64,000 nt of DNA from Lachnospiraceae bacterium (GCA_009911505.1 QXXL01000004.1:62001-126000), one strand, 5' to 3'; positions 9,373 through 18,534 are shown, counted from the stretch's first letter. Notes: generated from the letters alone by a model not told the origin. A program made the numbers and translations.

Positions 9373-10674
9373 ATGAATAAACAAAAACATTTAAATCTGG
9401 AATCCCGGATTACTATCGAAACGAAACTGAACGAAGGGGAAAGCTTTAAAGCAATCGGCAGGTTATTAAACAAGGATTGTACCACCATCTCTAAAGAAGT
9501 GAAAAACCACATCTCTTTCGAAAAAAGTGGTTCCTATGGCAAAGCCTTCAATGATTGCCGCCTGGCTTTTCAACATGAATGCTTCGCCCAAAGGGTTTGT
9601 CAGGGATGTACCTCCCGCAAAAATCGGTTTTGCTGGTCTTGCGGCAAATGCTCTTCTTCCTGTATTCTCTACGAAAAGTATGTTTGCCCGAAACTTTCCA
9701 AACCGCCTTATGTCTGTAATGGCTGCTCACAACGTAATAAATGTCCCTTGGAGAAGCGTTTGTACAAAGCTTTTTATGCTCAAAAAGAGTATGAACTGGT
9801 TAAAAGGGAATCCAGATCCGGTTTTGCCCTCTCGGAAAGTGGGCTCAGACAGATCGATGGCATTGTTTCGCCTCTTTTAATAAAAGGGCAATCCCTCCAT
9901 CACATTGCTGTCCACCATGCAGATGAACTCATGAAATCCGAAAGGACTCTGTATGCCTATATAAACAGTGGCCTTTTTACCGCCAGAAACATGGATATGC
10001 CGCGAACCGTCCGCATGCGCCCAAGAAAGAATGCCTCCAAGAACCTCAAAGTGGACAAGGCCTGTCGCCTAGGACGTGATTTCCCCTGTTTCCAGGCATT
10101 TATGCAAGAACATCCGGATCTCTCTATTCGTCAGATTGATTCTGTAGAAGGCAGCAAGGGCGGCGCGGTTCTCCTCACCATACATTTCGTGGAACAGGGA
10201 CTGCAGCTTGCTTTTCTCAGACAACACAACGACTCCCAGTCTGTGATCGATATTTTCAACCGTCTTTATCTGGAATTGAGACCCGACATTTTCATGGAAC
10301 TGTTTCCTGCCCTATTGGCAGACAATGGAAGCGAGTTTTCTAATCCTTCCGCCATTGATTCTGATATGCAGGGAAATCCACGCACGAAAATGTTTTATTG
10401 CAACCCCAGCGCGCCTTATCAGAAAGGCAGCTGCGAAAACAATCATGAAATGATCCGGCGAATCATTCCGAAAGGCGAAGACATCGGCCAATATACACAA
10501 GAACAGATTGATCTTATGATGAGCCATATCAATTCCTATGCAAGAAAGAAACTTGGAAATAAGAGCCCGTATGAGATATTTGAATTTCAATACGGAAAGG
10601 GACTTCTGGATGTATTTCATCTACAAAAGATTCCTGCTGATGAAATCATCTTGAGTCCTGAATTATTGCAATAA
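9373..10674 (+). CDS. IS30-family DDE transposase
   Basis: 433 residues. An N-terminal helix-turn-helix (ESFKAIGRLLNKDCTTISKE, about residues 22-42) is followed by a cysteine-rich segment with several CX2C pairs (CQGC, CWSCGKC, CNGC, about 75-130), which may bind zinc. The C-terminal catalytic core has Asp256 (RQIDSVEG), Asp317 (LADNGSEF) and Glu355 (GSCENNHE), the IS30 DDE arrangement. The start at 9373 follows AGGAAGGAAG; the frame upstream runs into the terminal repeat. It cuts and joins the element's ends. Confidence 0.95.
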   Translation: MNKQKHLNLESRITIETKLNEGESFKAIGRLLNKDCTTISKEVKNHISFEKSGSYGKAFNDCRLAFQHECFAQRVCQGCTSRKNRFCWSCGKCSSSCILYEKYVCPKLSKPPYVCNGCSQRNKCPLEKRLYKAFYAQKEYELVKRESRSGFALSESGLRQIDGIVSPLLIKGQSLHHIAVHHADELMKSERTLYAYINSGLFTARNMDMPRTVRMRPRKNASKNLKVDKACRLGRDFPCFQAFMQEHPDLSIRQIDSVEGSKGGAVLLTIHFVEQGLQLAFLRQHNDSQSVIDIFNRLYLELRPDIFMELFPALLADNGSEFSNPSAIDSDMQGNPRTKMFYCNPSAPYQKGSCENNHEMIRRIIPKGEDIGQYTQEQIDLMMSHINSYARKKLGNKSPYEIFEFQYGKGLLDVFHLQKIPADEIILSPELLQ

Positions 10675-10891
10675 ACTCTAAAACATAATCAAAAAGCTGG
10701 GCAGGAATCTATTGCAGCCATCATCGCAGAACCTCCCCAGAGGTGGAATTTACTCCCTCCGAAAAATCAACCGTAAATTTGACTTCCGCTCGGTATGCAA
10801 TAAAATACCCAAAACCACAGCTTTTATTTGTATTTTAACTCTGATTTCGGGTATTTTCTATATGAAATCTTTATTTTTCTGTATTCCTATT

Positions 10892-10951
10892 GAATTTACT
10901 TTTTCAAAGCGGAATTTAATCTTACAAAGTGGAATTTACTTTTTCAATTCA
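10892..10951 (+). repeat. three tandem 20-bp repeats at the right IS end
   Basis: Units are GAATTTACTTTTTCAAAGCG (10892), GAATTTAATCTTACAAAGTG (10912) and GAATTTACTTTTTCAATTCA (10932). The third includes the outermost inverted repeat. Their regular 20-bp phase suggests several transposase binding sites on the same side of the helix. Confidence 0.75.
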
Positions 10952-10953
10952 CC

Positions 10954-10967
10954 TTTCCTCAATGCTG
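10954..10967 (+). repeat. right target-site duplication of the IS element
   Basis: Exact copy of 9281-9294 directly outside the right terminal repeat. Confidence 0.65.
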
Positions 10968-11423
10968 TATGTTCTAAAAGAATATTTCTCCTTTTAGCAG
11001 ATTTTAGCATGTTATTGTATTTTATGGAATAAGTTAAAAAAGATATCTCCCGTAAACCAAGCTGCTTCCACTCTCTAATACAATCTAAGACAAAACAGTT
11101 ACCCATCTCCAACCTATGTAAATATAGCATCCTTAAAATCTTAATTTTCCAACAGTACAAACTTATTATCAATAAAAAATTATGATACACTATTTTTTTA
11201 CAGATAATTCAAATAAATATATTTACATTGTGTTTTATTTATGTTATTATCTAAATATAATTTATTTCTGTTTTAAAAATATATTATATTTATAATTTAA
11301 ACGTTATTTTTTAAAATTTATTTTTATAAATTTTCACAAATAATCTTTGATATTATTCTTATTCAATTTTTTAAATCAGACAAATAAATATATATCAAAT
11401 CAAGCATAAAAGGAGGAGTTACT
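10968..11423 (+). other. AT-rich gene-free spacer
   Basis: About 450 bp of much lower GC content than the surroundings, with no reading frame that resembles a protein. It ends in a strong AAAGGAGGAG ribosome binding site (about 11409-11418) for the following gene. The base composition suggests that this spacer and the next gene were acquired together. Confidence 0.5.
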
Positions 11424-12815
11424 AGGAAAAGAACATTTTGTAAGGTAATCAGCGGAGCACTTATTTTATCTATGATTATATCGGTAAATGTAAGAGCCGA
11501 TGAAAAAGGGGATATTTTAGAAAATGACAATTCTGTTGTAAAAGACGAATTAAACCGAGGAGAATATGTCATTTGTGTGGAAGATTGTGCAGAAACTTCA
11601 GCACAGCAAACTGAAGACATGGAAGAAATTACTGTTACTTCTGACAGTACTTTGTGTGAATCCGATTTATCAGATTCACAGTTACAGCAATTAGAACAAA
11701 CAGAAAATGTTCAAATCGAAAAGAATATCTTTTTATTCGGCGCAGAATCGGATAATACAACAGAAAACGATATTGAAGAAATCTGCACAGAATGGAATTA
11801 TCAAATGATTCGGGCAGATAAGGTTTCCAGAGAAACAGATTCGAAAAGAGCACCTGTGAAAGTGGCCGTTCTTGATTCAGGTATTGAATTGCTATCCGGT
11901 ATTCCAGTCAGCAGTAGTATAAATCTAGTAAAGGAAGAGCAGGATCTTCCATATTACATGAATGATATGGTTGGCCATGGTACTGCAGTAGCAGATATAA
12001 TCTATCAAATTTGCCCTAATACGCAAATTTATTCGGTACGAGTATTAGACAAGGACAATAAAGGACGCTTAAGTGATATTGTCCAAGGAATTTACTGGTG
12101 TATAGAGCGTGGCGTTGACATTATTAACATGAGCTTCGGCACATGGAATCATTCAGAAATTTTACAGGAAGCGATCCAGGCAGCATCGAATCAGGGGATT
12201 TTGATTGTAGCATCGGCAGGAAATTCAGGAGATGATACATCGTCTCTGACAAAAGTCAAAGGACAAGATACAGAATGCTATGAAAGTATGAAAGATACAG
12301 TAACTCTCTCTCATATATTTGATGCGATATATCCAGCTAACTATGATCCCGCCTCTGGTAAAGCTATATTGAGACATGGGCATACTTGGGATTATCTAAT
12401 CCATGAAAAAACAGGATTGAGTTATTCATCACAAAATGCATCAACACAAAAAAGATGGCGTAAAGCATTATTATATGGAATGGCAATACATACAGCAACA
12501 GATGCGTTTGCCCATTGTTGCTATTATAAAAATTCAGCAGGCCAAATGCAACGATTGGATCATGATAATGGTGCAGATAACAAAAAAATATCTGAAAATC
12601 GTTTTTTTGCAGCCGGATATACAGCAGAAATGATTGTAGACAATTATTTCACTAATTCAGTCGGGGATATTCTTGATTTTACTGCTCATGGAAAAACATA
12701 CTGGAAAAACTTTTTCCTTGGAAATATACTTAATTATGCTTTACAGGCAAATAAAGATTATGATACGGCAGATGTAAATAGATGGTTTAAAGATGTTAAC
12801 TATACATTTAATTAA
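11424..12815 (+). pseudogene. secreted subtilase-like / phospholipase-like chimera lacking a start codon
   Basis: Frame of 463 codons. A perfect AAAGGAGGAG site is followed five bases later by AGG instead of ATG, then by KRTFCKVISGALILSMIISVNVRA, a clear signal peptide. The first in-frame ATG (11472) lies inside that signal. Numbered from 11472, the N-terminal half is subtilisin-like: Asp135 (VAVLDSG), His169 (VGHGTAV) and oxyanion Asn251 (ASAGNSG). After SGDDTSS the subtilase stops, and no GTSxA serine follows. The rest carries HTATDAFAH (His340, Asp344, His348), GHTWDYLIHE and RLDHDNGADN, reminiscent of zinc-dependent phospholipase C-like secreted proteins. So two genes appear fused and the start is lost. 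As it stands it cannot be an active protease. Assignment of the second half is tentative. Composition is AT-rich, unlike the flanks. Confidence 0.7.
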
Positions 12816-12844
12816 AAATCCAAACATATATAAAGGAGGATATT

Positions 12845-14137
12845 TTGAATAAAAAATTATTTATTATTTGTTTTACTAGTATACTGGCACTGTCTTTTTG
12901 CCGTACGACGGATATAAAAGCCGCCTTAAGGGACAGTGACTGGAATTTTAAAACGACAATTACAAAAACAGAATCGCGTTTAAAATATTATGCCTATCCG
13001 TCAAAAAACGGAAAAGAAGCATGGGTTTACCGTATTTCGGGCAATGTTGATACAAAGGGCACTACATTATCCATACCCAAAGCCATAGATGGACGGAAAG
13101 TTACCCGTATCGGCGATGCCAATTTGCTCGCAGACCCGAACGCAGACGAACGTAAAAATATCATTTCAGTTACAATGGAATATTGGAAAAAATCCAGCTA
13201 TTCAAACCAAATAAAAAATGTAGTTATTCCAGATACGGTTGAAGTAATTGAACCATGTACTTTCGGTGGAATGCCCAGAGTAGAAACAATAAAAATCCCA
13301 AAAAATGTCACTAAAATTAATGAGTATACGTTTTACAAATGTAAGCGGCTGAAAAAAGTGATCCTGCCCGCAAACCTAAAAGAACTGAATCCTCTGGCGT
13401 TCTACCAATGCCCTAATTTAAAAACGCTTAAACTGTCGCCCAAAAATACAGCTTTCAAATTAAAAGGCAAATTCTTAATTACCAGAAAAGACAACGCTCT
13501 GGTATATGCGGCGGCTTCAGGCAAAGCCTTAAACATTCCAAATGGAATAAAAACCATAAAACAAAACGCCTGCAATAACGTTACAGCCCCTGTTGTACAT
13601 ATTCCGGCATCCGTTTCTACCCTGGAAGAAGACGCCCTTACCAGCCTGAATATAAAAGATGTGACGGTTGCCGCGGGCAATAAAACATTCCAAAAGGACG
13701 GTCAGTGCATTTACCGGAAAAACGATAAAAGCCTTGCCGCCGCAATTGCTGACGAAAACCTCAATCTGCAAATTTCTGAAAATATTGAAAAAATAACAAC
13801 GGAATACAGCGTAGTAAATTATGACAGATGGAACTATACCTATCTGCACAGCACCATATTCCCAAAGAATTTAAAATCGGTCAGATATCCCGGTTTCAAC
13901 AAATTATCAAATGCAAAGACTGTTTATTTTACAGGTTTAACACCACCTAAGTTAACAATACCTAAAAATAACAAATGGATGTATCTGGGTCTTGCAAAGC
14001 TTCCAATATTCTGCGATTTGTATGTACCAAAAGACTCTATAAAAGCCTATAAAGCATGGTATAAAAAATATGAAACAAATAATGGTGTAAAATGGCACAC
14101 TTTTGACGGCAATATTCCGAAAACCGAAACGAATTAA
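12845..14137 (+). CDS. secreted BspA-type leucine-rich-repeat protein
   Basis: 430 residues. Signal peptide MNKKLFIICFTSILALSFCR..IKA, then LRR_5-type repeats: VVIPDTVEVIEPCTF, IKIPKNVTKINEYTFYKC, VILPANLKELNPLAFYQC, HIPASVSTLEEDAL. Such proteins usually mediate surface binding; the ligand is unknown. The start is a TTG at 12845 with AAAGGAGG five bases upstream; no ATG fits. The same strand and a 29-bp gap link it to the chimeric gene before it. No LPXTG-like sorting signal was seen at the C-terminus, so it may be released. A similar LRR block ends the large hydrolase at 56687-61159. Confidence 0.8.
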   Translation: MNKKLFIICFTSILALSFCRTTDIKAALRDSDWNFKTTITKTESRLKYYAYPSKNGKEAWVYRISGNVDTKGTTLSIPKAIDGRKVTRIGDANLLADPNADERKNIISVTMEYWKKSSYSNQIKNVVIPDTVEVIEPCTFGGMPRVETIKIPKNVTKINEYTFYKCKRLKKVILPANLKELNPLAFYQCPNLKTLKLSPKNTAFKLKGKFLITRKDNALVYAAASGKALNIPNGIKTIKQNACNNVTAPVVHIPASVSTLEEDALTSLNIKDVTVAAGNKTFQKDGQCIYRKNDKSLAAAIADENLNLQISENIEKITTEYSVVNYDRWNYTYLHSTIFPKNLKSVRYPGFNKLSNAKTVYFTGLTPPKLTIPKNNKWMYLGLAKLPIFCDLYVPKDSIKAYKAWYKKYETNNGVKWHTFDGNIPKTETN

Positions 14138-14161
14138 TCTCAGACAAAAAGAAAACCGATT

Positions 14162-14211
14162 ACTCCATATGGCAAAACAACAAAACTCTAAAAGATACCT
14201 CTATACCCATA
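14162..14211 (+). repeat. dispersed short repeat (first copy)
   Basis: ACTCCATATGGCAAAA (14162-14177) occurs identically at 33323-33338, and the next 30 bases are also alike (AAACTCTAAAAGATACC against AAACCTCTAGAAAATACC, then CATAC). It lies just before the large inverted-repeat element and may be a degraded end of the same family. Confidence 0.5.
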
Positions 14212-14238
14212 CGGTGTAAATAAAAAATCCTCTACAGA

Positions 14239-14502
14239 CCAGCCAAAACCATAGTCAGTCAGAGGGCAGGGTATGCGGCTGGGGCCTTGTGATGGGGGTT
14301 AGGGACTCTTAAGCATCCCGTCCGATCCACAGCAATGCCCTGCCACGAATGGCAGGGCAAACCGTAACCGCGCCATGGACGGCGCGTTTACGGTGGTTGC
14401 GTCAGCATGAGAACACCAAAATGGGATGCTTTAGAGCCCCTTAGCCCCTGAACACAGACCCAGACGCATACCCTGCCCTCTGACTGACGGCCCCTTTGCC
14501 AT
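14239..14502 (-). repeat. 235-bp inverted-repeat element, copy A
   Basis: Perfect 24-bp terminal inverted repeats at 14254-14277 and 14465-14488 (GTCAGTCAGAGGGCAGG...). Inside, 14294-14319 pairs with 14423-14448 in a second long stem. Two inner hairpins follow: 14336-14345 with 14350-14359 (10 perfect pairs, loop CGAA) and 14361-14374 with 14381-14394 (13 pairs, one mismatch). Copy B at 30134-30368 has the same core length and about 96% identity by eye. No reading frame is shared. The right end lies about 20 bp after the antiporter stop on the minus strand. It could be a MITE or a structured RNA; I do not recognise a named family. Strand is given as that of the upstream gene. Confidence 0.85.
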
Positions 14503-14521
14503 CCACTCCCTATCGTTGGCT

Positions 14522-15694
14522 CTATGCACCCTCTTTTGCATACAGCATCTTTAAAATCACCGGTGTAGATATACTAGACACCATAATTAATAAAATGACC
14601 GCCGTAAAATACTCCGCCCCTAAAAGCCCGACTGACAGCCCCTTCTGCGCCACAATCAGGGCGACTTCGCCACGCGTCATCATACCCACGCCGATCTTCA
14701 AACAATCAGGCGGGGAGAAGCGGCATATTCTTGCCATAAGCCCGCAGCCAACCACTTTTGACAGTAAAGCCACCACTACGAACCCAAGCGAGAATAAAAG
14801 CATACTGCCGTCAATATGCGAAATACTCGTCTTAAACCCAATGCTGGCAAAGAAGATCGGCCCAAATATCATATAGGAGCTAATCTCCATCTTCTGTTCT
14901 ATGTAGGAAGAATCCTGAATGGAGCAGAGCACAATCCCTGCTACATATGCACCCGTAATATCTGCAATCCCAAAATAACGCTCCGCCGCATATGCAAAAG
15001 CAAAACAAAGCGCCAGGCCTAAAATCGGGATACGCTGGGTATGCGGATAACGCTCGTCGAGTTTTTGAAACAATTTAAATACGGCAACCCCCACCACAAA
15101 CGCCATAACAAAAAACAAAACCGTAGAAATTACCACGTTTGTCGGGTCAGTAGCCGGGTTTTTAAAACCGATTACAAATGTCAGCACAATAATGCCAATT
15201 ACGTCGTCAATAATAGCGGCGCTTAAAATAGTCGTCCCCACCTTGCCTTTTAGCTTGCCCATTTCCTTTAGGGACTGGACTGTAATACTCACGCTGGTGG
15301 CAGTCATAATAACGCCCATAAATACTGCTATATAAAACTTATCCGACCCAAACGGGGAAGCCCCGTAAAAGCCCATATACAAAAGCGTACCGCCCAAAAG
15401 CGGGACAAAAACGCCCGAACAGGCGATTAAAAATGCTATCGGACCTGTTTTTAACAATTCCTTCAAGTCTGTTTCAAGGCCGGCGGAGAACATAAGCAGC
15501 ACTACGCCGATTTCTGCCATCTCGACTAAAAAATCAGTCTGCTGGACAAACCCCAAAATACTAGGTCCAATCAAAAGCCCCGCAATAATCTCCCCAACTA
15601 CCTGGGGAGCCTTGCATTTACGGGCTAAAATTCCAAAAAGTTTTGCAGCAATAATAATAATTGCCAAATCACGAAATACACTATATGCTTCCAT
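14522..15694 (-). CDS. cation:proton antiporter (CPA2/KefB type)
   Basis: Integral membrane protein of 390 residues with about 11-12 hydrophobic helices. It begins KLFGILARKCKAPQVVGEIIAGLLIGPSILG, the CPA2 signature, and has FSAGLETDLKEL and ITGAYVAGIVL. It exchanges Na+ or K+ for H+; the ion is not decidable here. No C-terminal TrkA-N domain is present, so it is the short form. Its ATG lies one base after the alaS stop (TAG T ATG), so it is translationally coupled to alaS. The inverted-repeat element follows its stop. Confidence 0.88.
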   Translation of the reverse strand: MEAYSVFRDLAIIIIAAKLFGILARKCKAPQVVGEIIAGLLIGPSILGFVQQTDFLVEMAEIGVVLLMFSAGLETDLKELLKTGPIAFLIACSGVFVPLLGGTLLYMGFYGASPFGSDKFYIAVFMGVIMTATSVSITVQSLKEMGKLKGKVGTTILSAAIIDDVIGIIVLTFVIGFKNPATDPTNVVISTVLFFVMAFVVGVAVFKLFQKLDERYPHTQRIPILGLALCFAFAYAAERYFGIADITGAYVAGIVLCSIQDSSYIEQKMEISSYMIFGPIFFASIGFKTSISHIDGSMLLFSLGFVVVALLSKVVGCGLMARICRFSPPDCLKIGVGMMTRGEVALIVAQKGLSVGLLGAEYFTAVILLIMVSSISTPVILKMLYAKEGA

Positions 15695-15695
15695 A

Positions 15696-18356
15696 CTACT
15701 TCATCTGGCTTTCTAATATATTCTTTACTTCTAATATTGCATCATCAATTCCCGCTGGGTTCTTGCCCCCGGCCTGAGCCATATTCGGACGCCCGCCGCC
15801 GCCGCCGCCGACCTTGCCTGCAATGCCCTTTATCAGGTTGCCTGCATGGGCTCCCTGTTTGATAGCTTCATCTGTCGCCATGGCCACCAGGCTGACTTTG
15901 CCGTCCTGTTCGGATGCTAACACAATCACGCCTTCGCCCAGTTTTTCTTTTAGCTGATCGCCCAGCTCACGCAAGCCGTTCATATCCACGCCGTCCGCCC
16001 TTGCGGCAAGCATTTTAACACCCTTTACTTCCGTGACCTGATCCATCACATCGCCCAAGGCGTCCTTTGCCGCCTTGCTCTTTAAGGACTCGTTCTCACT
16101 TTGAAGAGCTTTTACTTCTCCAAGCAAATGCATGATCTTTGCCTTAAGCTCGGCAGGGCTTGCCTTAAGCAGCACAGCGGCCTCTTTAAGCTCTGCTTCT
16201 ATCTTATCATAATATGCAAACACCGCGTCCGACGTGAGCGCTTCAATCCTGCGGACGCCCGCCGCAACGCCTGTTTCACTTATGATCTTAAATGCTGCCA
16301 CCTTTGAAGTGTTTTCTACGTGCGTACCGCCGCACAGCTCCGTCGAAAAGCCGCCCATACGCACCACGCGCACCGTTTCGCCGTATTTCTCGCCAAACAG
16401 CGCCATCGCCCCGGTTTTTTTGGCTTCCTCTAAGGTCATAACCTCCGTAACAACCGGAAGCGCCGCAGAAATCTGGGCATTGACCATCTCCTCCACCTTT
16501 GCGATTTCCTCTGCCGTCATCGCGGAAAAATGGGTAAAGTCAAACCGCAGGCGCTCCGCATTCACATCCGAACCGGCCTGTTCCACATGGCTGCCCAAAA
16601 CCTCGCGCAGCGCTTTTTGCAGCAAGTGCGTCGCGCTGTGGTTTTTGCCAATAGCAAGGCGCTTGCCTGCATCTACCAAGAGCTCTACACGATCCCCAGC
16701 CTTGACCATGCCTTTTACCACCTTGCCGATATGGCCGACCTTGCCGCCAAGCATCTTTACCGTATCTTCCACTATAAATTCAAACCCGTCCGCACGGATA
16801 ATCCCAGTATCTGCATTCTGGCCGCCCATCGTCGCATAAAACGGCGTCTGCTCCACAAAAATAGTGCCGGACTGCCCATCCAAAAGCGCTTCCGTAATCT
16901 CCGTTTCGGTTGTCATAACCGTAACCTTAGACGTATATACCAGGCTGTCATAGCCGACAAATTCTGTCGTAACCTCCGGATCGATGGATTCGTACACCGT
17001 TACGTCCGCACCCATATAATTGGTGGCCTTCCTGGCCTTACGCGCCGTATCACGCTGCTTTTGCATAGCCGCCTCAAAGCCTGCTTCGTCAATCACAAAG
17101 CCTTTTTCTTCTAAAATCTCCTGTGTCAAATCCACTGGGAAGCCATACGTGTCGTAAAGCTTAAACGCCTCTTCCCCGGCCAGCGTCTTTTCACCCTTTT
17201 CTACCATCTCTTTTTGGATTGCCGCTAAAATGGCAAGCCCCTGGTCTATTGTCTTATTAAATTTTTCCTCCTCCTGGGTCAGGACGCGGAAAATAAAATC
17301 TTTCTTTTCTTCGAGCTCCGGATAACCGTCTTTGCTTTCGCTAATTACCGTTTCGCTTAATTTTGCCAGAAAAACGCCGTCGATGCCAAGCATCCTGCCA
17401 TGCCTTGCCGCACGCCGGATCAGCCTCCTGAGCACATACCCGCGGCCTTCGTTGCCCGGCATAACGCCGTCGGATACCATAAATGTCGCGGAACGGATAT
17501 GGTCGGTAATCAGACGGATAGAAATATCGTCTGTCACATCCGCCTGATACGTCTTACCTGCCAGCCCGCAGATTTTATCGCGGATCGCTTTCATCGTATC
17601 AATATCAAACACGGAATCTACGTCCTGCATAACGACTGCCAGACGCTCTAAGCCCATACCTGTATCGATGTTTTTCTGCTCAAGCTCCTGGTACCCCCCT
17701 TTGCCGTCGCAGTCAAACTGGGTAAATACGTTGTTCCAGACCTCCATAAAACGGTCGCAGTCACAACCCACCTTACAGTCTGGGCTGCCGCAGCCGTATT
17801 TTTCCCCACGGTCATAATATATTTCAGAGCAAGGCCCACAAGGCCCCGCGCCATGCTCCCAGAAATTGTCACACTTGCCAGTATCCGGATCACGGTAAAA
17901 ACGCGTAATCTTTTCCGCCGGGATGCCGATTTGTTTATTCCAGATTTCAAATGCCTCTTCATCTTCCCCGTAAATCGACGGATACAGACGCTCCTCCTCT
18001 AAACCTAAGACTTCAGTCAAAAATTCCCAGGACCAGGCAATTGCTTCTTTTTTAAAATAATCTCCAAACGAGAAATTCCCGAGCATTTCAAAAAAAGTCA
18101 GATGCCTTGCCGTTTTGCCTACATTTTCGATATCCCCGGTACGGATACATTTCTGACAGGTCGTAACCCGCTTCCTTGGCGGTATCTCCTGCCCGGTAAA
18201 ATAGGGCTTAAGCGGCGCCATACCTGCATTAATTAAAAGCAGGCTGTTATCGTTGTGCGGCACAAGGGAAAAACTCTTCATCGCAAGATGCCCCTTACCC
18301 TCAAAAAACGTAAGGTACATCCTGCGCAGCTCGTTAACTCCAAATTTCTGTTTCAC
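15696..18356 (-). CDS. alaS: alanyl-tRNA synthetase
   Basis: Charges tRNA-Ala. 886 residues. Class II catalytic core at the N-terminus (GHLAMKSFSLVPHND, INAGMAPLKPYF). The editing domain has the metal ligands HSATH and CGGTH. The C-terminal domain has the DHHA1-type glycine-rich GKVGGGGGGRPNMAQAGG. The start is the GTG at 18356, which has GGAGG eight bases upstream and gives MKQKFGVNELRRMYL. An in-frame TTG five codons earlier overlaps the ribosome binding site. It is the middle gene of an operon with a small membrane protein and the antiporter. Confidence 0.96.
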   Translation of the reverse strand: MKQKFGVNELRRMYLTFFEGKGHLAMKSFSLVPHNDNSLLLINAGMAPLKPYFTGQEIPPRKRVTTCQKCIRTGDIENVGKTARHLTFFEMLGNFSFGDYFKKEAIAWSWEFLTEVLGLEEERLYPSIYGEDEEAFEIWNKQIGIPAEKITRFYRDPDTGKCDNFWEHGAGPCGPCSEIYYDRGEKYGCGSPDCKVGCDCDRFMEVWNNVFTQFDCDGKGGYQELEQKNIDTGMGLERLAVVMQDVDSVFDIDTMKAIRDKICGLAGKTYQADVTDDISIRLITDHIRSATFMVSDGVMPGNEGRGYVLRRLIRRAARHGRMLGIDGVFLAKLSETVISESKDGYPELEEKKDFIFRVLTQEEEKFNKTIDQGLAILAAIQKEMVEKGEKTLAGEEAFKLYDTYGFPVDLTQEILEEKGFVIDEAGFEAAMQKQRDTARKARKATNYMGADVTVYESIDPEVTTEFVGYDSLVYTSKVTVMTTETEITEALLDGQSGTIFVEQTPFYATMGGQNADTGIIRADGFEFIVEDTVKMLGGKVGHIGKVVKGMVKAGDRVELLVDAGKRLAIGKNHSATHLLQKALREVLGSHVEQAGSDVNAERLRFDFTHFSAMTAEEIAKVEEMVNAQISAALPVVTEVMTLEEAKKTGAMALFGEKYGETVRVVRMGGFSTELCGGTHVENTSKVAAFKIISETGVAAGVRRIEALTSDAVFAYYDKIEAELKEAAVLLKASPAELKAKIMHLLGEVKALQSENESLKSKAAKDALGDVMDQVTEVKGVKMLAARADGVDMNGLRELGDQLKEKLGEGVIVLASEQDGKVSLVAMATDEAIKQGAHAGNLIKGIAGKVGGGGGGRPNMAQAGGKNPAGIDDAILEVKNILESQMK

Positions 18357-18381
18357 AATGGTTTCCTCCAATATCCTTGGT

Positions 18382-18534
18382 TTATTCGTTTAATTTTGTA
18401 TCGGGATTCTGCGCTGCTGTCTTTGCGTTTTTGTTGTCACGCAGTTTTTTGCCTGCAAAAATGCCGCATACAGCCAAAATCACATAAAAAACCAGTTTCG
18501 CAAGATACATGCCAAAACTCTGTAAAAATGCCAC
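18382..18534 (-). CDS. small single-span membrane protein upstream of alaS
   Basis: 50 residues from a GTG start with GGAGGG six bases upstream. The sequence starts MAFLQSFGMYLAKLVFYVIL and continues AVCGIFAGKKLRDNKNAK, so one transmembrane helix (about 9-28) is followed by a basic, hydrophilic tail. It is the first gene after a strong promoter and ends 25 bp before alaS. I do not recognise a named family. The good start site, promoter and placement make it likely to be real despite its size. Confidence 0.7.
   Translation of the reverse strand: MAFLQSFGMYLAKLVFYVILAVCGIFAGKKLRDNKNAKTAAQNPDTKLNE

Larger units (their letters stand above)
9295..10953 (+). mobile_element. IS30-family insertion sequence
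   Basis: About 1.66 kb. Imperfect 23-bp terminal inverted repeats: TTAATTGCAAATTTAAATTC... (9296-9318) against the complement of 10929-10951, with four mismatches. It holds one transposase gene and is flanked by a 14-bp direct repeat. The left end has a perfect 10-bp palindrome arm pair with a 6-nt loop (9309-9334). The right end has three tandem 20-bp units. The motif GTGGAATTTA recurs at both ends (9309 inverted, 9325, 10743, 10929), perhaps transposase binding sites. The transposase is intact, so the copy may be active. The 279 bp between the transposase stop and the right end hold no gene that I can support. Confidence 0.85.

Noticed and set aside
10892..10951. Three 20-bp repeats as a small CRISPR
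   Set aside because: Units are directly adjacent without spacers and form part of the IS end.
10936..11190. 84-codon minus-strand frame across the right IS end
   Set aside because: It starts in AT-rich spacer, has no ribosome binding site, ends inside the IS terminal repeat and resembles no protein I recognise.
14254..14488. 235-bp element as a protein-coding gene
   Set aside because: Open frames there are not shared between copies A and B, and pairing explains the base pattern.
18356..18371. TTG start for alaS
   Set aside because: It overlaps the GGAGG used by the GTG start, which gives the family's N-terminus.
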